Made by a program: the position numbers and the translations under genes
Shown here: piece after piece, positions 1 through 5,740 of the stretch
How the letters are laid out: every line of letters starts with the position of its first letter
Numbering within the stretch: the first letter of the stretch is position 1
Assembly (NCBI GenBank): GCA_023412435.1
Contig: JAEYNS010000235.1
Coordinates: 1 to 15,742 of the forward strand
From: Actinomycetes bacterium
GTDB taxonomy: Bacteria; Actinomycetota; Actinomycetes; Propionibacteriales; Propionibacteriaceae
Reading direction: 5' to 3'
DNA: 15,742 nt
The notes under the pieces: model-generated
The model's database searches: none
The model's input: the letters and a program-made list of their open reading frames with translations, nothing else
What the model was told of the DNA's origin: nothing

Positions 1-519
1 CGCCTGCCCTGGCTGCTGGTGCCGGTAGCGGTGGTGGCGGCGTACCTGCTGTACCTGTACGGCGAGACCGGGTCATGGACCGCCTGGTTCGACGCCCAGC
101 GGACAGGCTGGACCCGCGACTTCACCTGGCCCTGGGAGGCGCTGCAGCGCACCCTCGACGCCACCGACCCGGCCGCCTACCCCGGTCATCCCGACTGGCC
201 ATGGGTGTTCCGGTTCGAGATCGTCTCGATGGCGGTGGGGGTTCTGGTGACCAGCTACTGCCTGGTCCGCCGGCGGTGGGCCGAGGCAGCCTTCGTCGGC
301 GTCCAGGTAGCCGCCTTCTCGGTGTCGGAGTGGTTCATCAGCGTCAACCGCGCCGTCCTGCTGTGGTTCCCGCTGTGGATCCTGGCCGGCCGGCTGCTGG
401 AGGGCCGCCACCCGACCGGGGCGGTGCGACGGGTGGTGGTCGCGGCGGTGGTGGTCCTCGCCGTGTGGGTGCAGTCGTTGTGGGCCATGCTCTTCCTCAC
501 CGGGAAGTGGGCCAGCTGA
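1..519 (+). CDS. C-terminal part of a PIG-V-like mannosyltransferase/polytopic membrane protein (5' truncated by window edge)
   Basis: The frame is open from base 1 and stops with TGA at 517-519, so the true start lies outside the window; a GTG at 19 falls inside a membrane segment and has no ribosome site in view. About 172 residues remain. They hold a hydrophobic stretch at the beginning (PVAVVAAYLLYLYG), a polar extracytoplasmic loop with aromatic and Pro residues (DFTWPWEALQRTL), and three further hydrophobic segments, the last ending about ten residues before the stop. The loop followed by an RFEIVS...SVNRAVLLWFPLW pattern resembles the C-terminal half of actinobacterial PIG-V/GPI-mannosyltransferase-like enzymes, which use polyprenyl-phosphate-mannose. 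That family call rests on general resemblance only. The catalytic N-terminal region is not in view, so activity cannot be judged. The next gene follows 32 bases downstream on the same strand and may be co-transcribed. Confidence 0.6.
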   Translation, partial: RLPWLLVPVAVVAAYLLYLYGETGSWTAWFDAQRTGWTRDFTWPWEALQRTLDATDPAAYPGHPDWPWVFRFEIVSMAVGVLVTSYCLVRRRWAEAAFVGVQVAAFSVSEWFISVNRAVLLWFPLWILAGRLLEGRHPTGAVRRVVVAAVVVLAVWVQSLWAMLFLTGKWAS

Positions 520-551
520 GCGGTGTCGGCGGGGAAGCCTAGGATCACGCC

Positions 552-1271
552 ATGCCAGCCCCGATCGACCACCTGGCCGCCCTGCACGAGTACCAGGACG
601 CCTTCCTCGCCGCGATCCCGAGCGCCGACCCCGCCACCCCTGTGCCGTGGTGCGGGCGCTGGAAGGTCAAGGACCTGGTGATCCACCTCGCGAGGATCCA
701 CCACTGGGCCGCGGGCCAGGCCCGCCGTCGCGCGGCGGTCCCCCTCGGCAAGGGGCCGTTCGACCTGGCCGGGTTGTACGCCGACTGCGCCGCGGAACTC
801 CGGGCTACCCTCGCCGAGCTCGACCCCGACGCCAGGGCCTGGACCCTGCTGGACGACGGCGTCCCGCGCGCCGAGCAGACCGGGACCGTCAGGTTCTGGC
901 ACCGCCGCCAGGCTCTGGAGACCCTCGTCCACACCTGGGACCTGCGCACCGCGATCGGGCAGGGTTTCAACCCGGGCCCTGCGGCCTGGCTCGACTGCCT
1001 CGACGAGGTGGTCTCGGTGATGCACCCGCGCCAGGTCAGGCTCGGCCGGATCGAGCCGCCGGGTGCGGCCGTCCGGTTCGCGCCGCTGGAGGGTGAGCCC
1101 GCCGTGCTGCACGGTGCCGCGCAGGGCGCCACCGCTGTCACGGTCGCGGGCCCGGCGATCAGCCTCGCGCTGCTGGCCTGGGGACGGACCACCCCGGACG
1201 ACGCTGCGATCACCGTCACCGGCGACCGGGCGGCCCTGGACGCTGTGCTGGCCGCAGGCCTGACCCCCTGA
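552..1271 (+). CDS. Maleylpyruvate isomerase family (MDMPI/DinB-fold, mycothiol-dependent type) protein
   Basis: A 239-residue protein of the actinobacterial maleylpyruvate isomerase N-terminal family, a DinB-like four-helix bundle. A typical N-terminal WKVKDLVIHLA segment supplies a candidate metal ligand His45. FWHRRQALETLVHTWD supplies Glu123 and His127, so the His...Glu-x3-His ligand set is intact. The remaining C-terminal part resembles the SCP2-like/MDMPI C-terminal domain. Relatives use mycothiol as cofactor or are uncharacterised metal-dependent transferases, and the actual substrate cannot be read from sequence. The ATG at 552 is favoured by AGGA at 541-544, seven bases upstream. The gene converges with ldh, with only 11 bases between the two stop codons. 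Confidence 0.85.
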   Translation: MPAPIDHLAALHEYQDAFLAAIPSADPATPVPWCGRWKVKDLVIHLARIHHWAAGQARRRAAVPLGKGPFDLAGLYADCAAELRATLAELDPDARAWTLLDDGVPRAEQTGTVRFWHRRQALETLVHTWDLRTAIGQGFNPGPAAWLDCLDEVVSVMHPRQVRLGRIEPPGAAVRFAPLEGEPAVLHGAAQGATAVTVAGPAISLALLAWGRTTPDDAAITVTGDRAALDAVLAAGLTP

Positions 1272-1286
1272 CCTGCGGAGGGTCAG
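1252..1286. terminator. Possible bidirectional hairpin between convergent stop codons
   Basis: CCGCAGG (1252-1258) pairs with CCTGCGG (1272-1278), leaving a 13-base loop. An alternative, mutually exclusive stem pairs CTGACC (1268-1273) with GGTCAG (1281-1286) around a 7-base loop. They overlap the last codons of both the isomerase-family gene and ldh, the only space available for a terminator here. There is no T-run, so intrinsic termination is uncertain. Confidence 0.3.
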
Positions 1287-2260
1287 TAGCCGACCGCGCG
1301 CTGGGTCTCCCGGATCGCCGCCGCCGACTTGTGGAGCAGGCTGATCTCGAGGGCGTCCATCGGGAACTCGTAGACCCGCCCGACGCCCTCGCGGCTGATC
1401 AGGCTCGGCACCGACATCGCGACCCCCGAGATGCCGCGGTAGTCGTCCAGCACCGAGGAGACCGGCAGGATGATCCGCTGGTCGCCCAGCAGCGCCTCCA
1501 CCAGGCTCGCACCGGCCAGGCCGATCGCGTAGTTGGTGGCTCCCTTGCCCTCGATGATCTCGTAGGCGGCGTGGACGGTGTCGTGGGCGATCGCCGCCAG
1601 CACCTCCTCGGTGAAGACGCGGTCGCCGTTGGCGTCGCGCCACTCCCGGATCGGGATCTGCGCAATCGTGGCGCTGGACCAGATCGGGAACTCGGTATCG
1701 CCGTGCTCGCCGACCATGATGGCGTGGACGTTCTTCTGCGCCACCCGGGCGCGTTGGGCGATCGCCCAGCGCAGGCGCGAGGTGTCGAGGATCGTCCCGG
1801 TGGAGATCACCCGCGAGGTCGGCAGCCCACTGACCCGCTGCGCCACCACCGTCAGGACGTCGCACGGGTTGGTCACCAGCACGAGGATGGCGTCGGGCGC
1901 CACGTCCATCAGCCTGGGCACCATGTCGGCGAGGATCTTCGCGTTGACCCCGGCGAGATCGAGCCGGGTCTGGCCCGGTCGCTGGCGGGCGCCGGCGGTG
2001 ATGATGATGACGTTGGAGTCGCGGGCCACCTCGATGTCCGCGCCGCCCTCCATCACAGAGGTAGGGGTGAACTGGGTGCCGTGGGCGAGGTCCTTGACCT
2101 CCGCGTCGACCTTCTTGGCGTCGATGTCGTACAGCGCGATCCGCCGGGCCGAGCCGCGGATCAGCGAGGCGTAGGCGATCGACGAGCCGACCGATCCCGC
2201 GCCGACGACGGTGAGCTTCGAGGTTTTGGCGAGGGCTTCTGCGGGCGGGTTGGTGGTCAT
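1283..2260 (-). CDS. ldh: L-lactate dehydrogenase
   Basis: Interconverts pyruvate and L-lactate with NAD(H) in the cytoplasm, reoxidising NADH during fermentation. The 325 residues match the usual length. The Rossmann motif GAGSVGSS is at 20-27 and an acidic residue (Asp45) sits at the end of the second strand, as in NAD-specific enzymes. Gln93 in ARQRPGQTR marks lactate rather than malate specificity, since malate dehydrogenases have Arg there. Arg99 is the loop arginine, Asn131 is in VTNPCD, the Asp159/Arg162 pair is in LDTSRLR, and the catalytic His186 is in [11 protein letters not shown]. All key residues are present. The ATG at 2260 has only a weak TAGG upstream. The tetR gene ends 32 bases upstream on the same strand, so read-through from tetR is possible, though no functional link is required. 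Confidence 0.96.
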   Translation of the reverse strand: MTTNPPAEALAKTSKLTVVGAGSVGSSIAYASLIRGSARRIALYDIDAKKVDAEVKDLAHGTQFTPTSVMEGGADIEVARDSNVIIITAGARQRPGQTRLDLAGVNAKILADMVPRLMDVAPDAILVLVTNPCDVLTVVAQRVSGLPTSRVISTGTILDTSRLRWAIAQRARVAQKNVHAIMVGEHGDTEFPIWSSATIAQIPIREWRDANGDRVFTEEVLAAIAHDTVHAAYEIIEGKGATNYAIGLAGASLVEALLGDQRIILPVSSVLDDYRGISGVAMSVPSLISREGVGRVYEFPMDALEISLLHKSAAAIRETQRAVGY

Positions 2261-2292
2261 GGCCCGAGCCTAGCGAGGCGGCCGCTGCAGCG

Positions 2293-2934
2293 TCAGGGCT
2301 GTGGCGTGGGGAAGTGCACCAGTTCCCTGATCACCTCGGCCAGGCGGGCGGCCCACTCCGGGCCTGCCGGATCGCGGTCGCTGAGCAGGTCCCGCACGGC
2401 CAGCGCCTCGTAGTAGGCGTTCAGCAGCACCACCAACTGCTCGGCGGGAATCGCGAGGGTGGCCCCCTTCCGGGCCACCACGGCGTCGATCGTAGCGATC
2501 AGCAGCGAGTCGAGACTGGCCTCGACCGCCCGCAGCGCGTCCCTGGTGGCGGGGGTGCGCAGCGCGTACAGCCGCATCTCGCTGCGCGCCACCAGCCACT
2601 CGGCGTCGATCGGGTGGCTGGCCTGGAAGACCGCCATGGCCTGCCGGATGACGTCGTCGATCGAGCCCTGGGCCATCGGTTCGTCGGGGACGGAGCGCAC
2701 CGCCTCGTCCGCTGCCTTGAGGATCTCGCGGCCCTTGCGCTCCACGACGGCGATCATCAGCTCGTCGCGGGACTGGAAGTTGGAGTAGAACGCCCCCCGG
2801 GTGAACCCGGCCCGCTCGCAGATCTCTTCCACGCTCGCTGCCAGCACACCCTTCTCGGCGAACAGCGCGATCGCGGCGTCCATCACCCGGTCACGGGTAT
2901 GGGCACGGCGGGTGCTCACCGGCTGGGCGGTCAT
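2293..2934 (-). CDS. TetR family transcriptional regulator, probable repressor of the divergent MMPL-Pip operon
   Basis: A 213-residue TetR-type regulator. The helix-turn-helix lies at about residues 34-54 (SVEEICERAGFTRGAFYSNF), which is the classic signature of the family, preceded by the usual first helix RVMDAAIALFAEKG. The C-terminal part is a variable helical ligand-binding and dimerisation domain, so the inducer is unknown. The frame stays open upstream to 3042, but ATG at 2934 is preferred because AGGAGG (2938-2943, reverse strand) lies three bases before it. The longer version would run through the operator palindromes and has no site. The gene is divergent from the MMPL-Pip operon, with a 121-base intergenic region that holds two palindromes spaced like TetR operators. 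Repression of the neighbours, and of itself, is inferred from this layout. Confidence 0.92.
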   Translation of the reverse strand: MTAQPVSTRRAHTRDRVMDAAIALFAEKGVLAASVEEICERAGFTRGAFYSNFQSRDELMIAVVERKGREILKAADEAVRSVPDEPMAQGSIDDVIRQAMAVFQASHPIDAEWLVARSEMRLYALRTPATRDALRAVEASLDSLLIATIDAVVARKGATLAIPAEQLVVLLNAYYEALAVRDLLSDRDPAGPEWAARLAEVIRELVHFPTPQP

Positions 2935-2950
2935 GGTCCTCCTGACAGAT

Positions 2951-2964
2951 CGCTGGCACCAGCG
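2951..2964. promoter_or_regulatory. 14-bp inverted repeat in the tetR leader
   Basis: CGCTGG-CA-CCAGCG has 6-bp arms and a 2-base centre. It lies between the tetR ribosome site (2938-2943) and the putative operators. It shares no sequence with the two GATAC operators, so it would be a site for a different protein or simply a chance GC palindrome. Confidence 0.3.
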
Positions 2965-2966
2965 TA

Positions 2967-2994
2967 TTGGATTCGGGTCGAGAGCGGATACAGT
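2967..2994 (+). promoter_or_regulatory. Candidate sigma70-like promoter for the MMPL-Pip operon
   Basis: TTGGAT at 2967-2972 and TACAGT at 2989-2994, separated by 16 bases, are the best -35/-10 pair I can see in this region (four of six -10 consensus positions match). The -10 element lies inside operator 1, which would explain repression by steric block. Actinobacterial promoters are loose, so this is tentative. Confidence 0.3.
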
Positions 2995-3002
2995 TATGTA
3001 TC
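2987..3002. promoter_or_regulatory. TetR operator 1 (putative)
   Basis: GATACA-GTTA-TGTATC is an inverted repeat with perfect 6-bp arms around a 4-base centre. It is AT-richer than its surroundings and lies in the tetR-MMPL divergent region. Its centre is 17 bp from that of the next palindrome, which shares the GATAC/GTATC arms. Confidence 0.65.
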
Positions 3003-3020
3003 GGATACGGCGCTGTATCC
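3003..3020. promoter_or_regulatory. TetR operator 2 (putative)
   Basis: GGATACGGCGCTGTATCC is an 18-bp palindrome with 8 of 9 base pairs matching. It abuts operator 1 and repeats its GATAC...GTATC arms exactly 17 bp further on. An ATG at 2996 in the MMPL reading frame lies between the two and is therefore unlikely to be the MMPL start. Confidence 0.65.
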
Positions 3021-3055
3021 CGTCGCCACCCGCAGCATCCACCGATGGAGAACCA

Positions 3056-5740
3056 GTGTCCGCCTTCCTCTACCGCCTGGGTCGGGCCTGCTATCGCTTG
3101 CGCGGCCGCGTCCTCGCCGGCTGGCTTGCCGTTCTCGCGTTGTTCGGGGTGCTCGCCCTCACCGTCGGGGGCAGCTACGACGACGCGTTCACGATCCCCG
3201 GGTCCAGCTCTCAGCAGGCGATGGAAATGCTCGCGGTGACCTTCCCCGAGGCTGCGGACGCGTCCGCCACGATCGTGGTGGGCGCCCCCGAGGGGACCCG
3301 GGTCGACTCGCCGGCCAACCGGAAGGCGATCGAGCTGTACCTGACCGACCTGGAATCCGAGCTGCCCTTTGTGAAGGGGGTCCAGACCCCGTTCCACGAG
3401 TACATCGACGGCCTGGTCAGCGACGACGGCAGCCATGCCCTGCTCCGGGTCCGGGTCGAGGGCACGATTTCGACCTTCACCGACGCCCAGCGCGAGGAAC
3501 TCGTCGAGGCCGCCCAGGTGCTCACCACCTCGCTGCCCGGCTCCACGGTGGACGTCGGGGGCGACGTGTTCTCCATCCACCTGCCCGAGCTCAGCATGGT
3601 CGAGGGCCTCGGCGTCGTGGTGGCGATCGTGGTGCTGGTGGTGGTCCTCGGCGGCTTCCTGGCGGCGATGATGCCGATCGGCACCGCGCTGACCGGCGTC
3701 GGGCTGGGCGCCAGCCTCGTCCTGATCGCGGCCGGCATCATCCCCGTCACCTCGACCACGATCCTGCTGGTGCTGATGCTCTGCCTCGCGGTCGGCATCG
3801 ACTACGCCCTGTTCATCATCTCCCGCCACCGCGACCAGCTCGCCACCGGGATGGACGTCGAGGAGTCTGCCGCCCGTGCGGTCGCCACCGCAGGCTCGGC
3901 CGTGGTGTTCGCGGGACTCACGGTGATCATCGCGCTGGTCGGCCTGAGCCTCGCCGGCCTGCCGTTCCTCAGCGTGATGGGCATCTTCACCGCTGTCGGC
4001 GTCGCCTTCGAGGTGCTGCTGGCGCTCACCCTGCTGCCGGCGTTCATGGGCTTCGCCGGCGAGCGGCTGCGTCCCAAGACCCGCACCGCCAAGACCGTGC
4101 GCGAGCCCGGCCGCGCCTCGCGCTGGTGGGTGGGGGTTATCACCAAATGGCCGCTGGTCACCGTGCTGGTGGTGGTCGTGGGGATGGGGGCGCTGGCCTA
4201 CCCTGCGCTCGGCCTGCAGATGGCGCTGCCGAACTCCGGCCGGGCGGTGCCCGGTGAACCTGACCGGATCGCCTTCGACCTGACCACCAGAGAGTTCGGG
4301 GTCGGCTTCAACGGCCCGCTGGTGATCACCGGCTCCATCGTCGAGTCGGACGACCCGGTCGCGATCCTTGACGGCATCCGTGCCGACGTGGAGGCGATGG
4401 ACGGGGTGGAGATGGTGGCGGCCGCCGTCCCGAACGCCAACGCCGACACCGCCATGATCCAGGTCATCCCCACCACCGGCCCGGACGATCCGGCTACCGA
4501 CGTGCTGGTCGACCGGTTGCGCGGCGAGCACCAGCACTGGTTGGACCAGTACGGCATCGACACCGCGGTCACCGGCCTGACCGCCGCCCAGATCGATGTG
4601 AGTCACCGGTTGCGGGAAGCGCTGCTGCCGTTCGGCATCTTCGTCGTCGGGCTCTCGCTGGTGCTGCTGATGATGGCCTTCCGGTCGGTGTGGGTTCCGG
4701 TGAAGGCCGCGCTGGGCTACCTGCTGAGCGTCTGCGCCGCCTTCGGCGCGGTGACTCTGGTGTTCAACCAGGGCATCGGCGGCTGGCTGATCAACCTGCC
4801 CGAGCCGGGCCCGGTGATCAGCTTCCTGCCGATCATCCTGATGGGCATCCTGTTCGGTCTCGCGATGGACTACGAGGTCTTCCTCACCTCCCGGATGCGT
4901 GAGGAGTACGTCCACGGCAACACGCGGTGGATCGAGGACGGCTTCGTCCACTCCGCCAAGGTGGTGATCGGCGCCGCGCTGATCATGTTCTCGGTCTTCA
5001 TCTTCTTCGTTCCCACCGGCATCGGCGTGATCAAGCCGATTGCCCTCGGCCTCGCGCTGGGGGTGGCCTTCGACGCCTTCCTGGTCCGCATGACGCTGGG
5101 TCCCGCGGTGATGAAGCTGATGGGGGACAAGGCCTGGTGGCTGCCGGCCTGGCTGGACAAGCGGCTGCCGGTGCTGGACGTCGAGGGCGAGGCGCTGGCC
5201 CACCAGACCCGGCTCGCCGACTGGCCCGCCCCCGGCGACACCGCGGCCATCCACGCCGAGGGGCTGACCGCGCTGGCCGAGGGGCACGCCCTGTTCCGTG
5301 ACATCGCGGTGCGGGTCGAGCGCGGAGAGGTGCTCGTCGTCGAGGGCGAGCACGTCAGCCGACTGGCGCTGATGTACGGGTTGTCCGGACGCGCCGTGTT
5401 CACCGCAGGAGAGGCCAAGGTGCTCGGCCGGGTGCTGCCGGAGGAGGGCTCGGTGGTCCGGACGAGGACGCCCGTGCTGCTCGACACCACCGCCGACGTC
5501 GCGGCCGAACTCGACCTGGCCGCCGGCGGGATCGTGTTCGTCCCGGCCGCCGACGAGCTGCCCGACGCCCACGAGGCGACCCTGCGCGCCGCCCTCGGTG
5601 GCCCGCCCGACCCCGACCAGCCCACCACCTGGGTGCTCGGCACCATGCCCGGCACCGACCCGTCCGTCCTGGTGCCGGGCGAGTACCGCGTGCTGCGCCT
5701 TCCGTCCCACCTCGCCCACGCTGCTGGAGCCACCCGATGA
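3056..5740 (+). CDS. MMPL/RND-type transporter with fused C-terminal degenerate ABC-ATPase-like domain
   Basis: An 894-residue inner-membrane exporter of the MMPL branch of the RND superfamily, proton driven, with lipids or hydrophobic compounds as the usual substrates. One membrane helix (19-39) is followed by an extracytoplasmic loop, then a five-helix bundle with GIDYALFIISRHRDQLATG (Asp249-Tyr250). A second loop and bundle follow with MDYEVFLTSRMREE (Asp605-Tyr606). These paired Asp-Tyr motifs are the proton relay, so the pump looks active. After the last helix, residues of about 730-890 form an additional domain that aligns by eye with an ABC ATPase core: AEGLTAL...LFRDIAVRVERGEVLVVEG, then LSGRAVFTAGEAKVLGRVLP. 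Walker A lacks Lys (GEHVSRLAL at 764-772), the LSGGQ signature is missing, and Walker B is IVFVPAADEL (826-835), so it cannot be a normal ATPase. GTG at 3056 is chosen because GGAG (3047-3050) precedes it by five bases. The stop overlaps the Pip start in ATGA. Confidence 0.9.
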   Translation: MSAFLYRLGRACYRLRGRVLAGWLAVLALFGVLALTVGGSYDDAFTIPGSSSQQAMEMLAVTFPEAADASATIVVGAPEGTRVDSPANRKAIELYLTDLESELPFVKGVQTPFHEYIDGLVSDDGSHALLRVRVEGTISTFTDAQREELVEAAQVLTTSLPGSTVDVGGDVFSIHLPELSMVEGLGVVVAIVVLVVVLGGFLAAMMPIGTALTGVGLGASLVLIAAGIIPVTSTTILLVLMLCLAVGIDYALFIISRHRDQLATGMDVEESAARAVATAGSAVVFAGLTVIIALVGLSLAGLPFLSVMGIFTAVGVAFEVLLALTLLPAFMGFAGERLRPKTRTAKTVREPGRASRWWVGVITKWPLVTVLVVVVGMGALAYPALGLQMALPNSGRAVPGEPDRIAFDLTTREFGVGFNGPLVITGSIVESDDPVAILDGIRADVEAMDGVEMVAAAVPNANADTAMIQVIPTTGPDDPATDVLVDRLRGEHQHWLDQYGIDTAVTGLTAAQIDVSHRLREALLPFGIFVVGLSLVLLMMAFRSVWVPVKAALGYLLSVCAAFGAVTLVFNQGIGGWLINLPEPGPVISFLPIILMGILFGLAMDYEVFLTSRMREEYVHGNTRWIEDGFVHSAKVVIGAALIMFSVFIFFVPTGIGVIKPIALGLALGVAFDAFLVRMTLGPAVMKLMGDKAWWLPAWLDKRLPVLDVEGEALAHQTRLADWPAPGDTAAIHAEGLTALAEGHALFRDIAVRVERGEVLVVEGEHVSRLALMYGLSGRAVFTAGEAKVLGRVLPEEGSVVRTRTPVLLDTTADVAAELDLAAGGIVFVPAADELPDAHEATLRAALGGPPDPDQPTTWVLGTMPGTDPSVLVPGEYRVLRLPSHLAHAAGATR

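Noticed and set aside
2283..2292. CGCTGCAGCG palindrome after the tetR stop as terminator
   Set aside because: Only 10 bp with no loop, so it cannot form a useful hairpin in RNA; likely chance in GC-rich DNA.
2996..3055. ATG at 2996 as an upstream start for MMPL
   Set aside because: It lies inside operator 1 and lacks a ribosome site, whereas GTG at 3056 has GGAG five bases upstream and begins the usual N-terminus.
2891..5719. Long minus-strand open frame (942 codons) opposite MMPL
   Set aside because: Rich in His, Asp, Gln and Arg without hydrophobic core patterns; the opposite strand codes for a recognised transporter.
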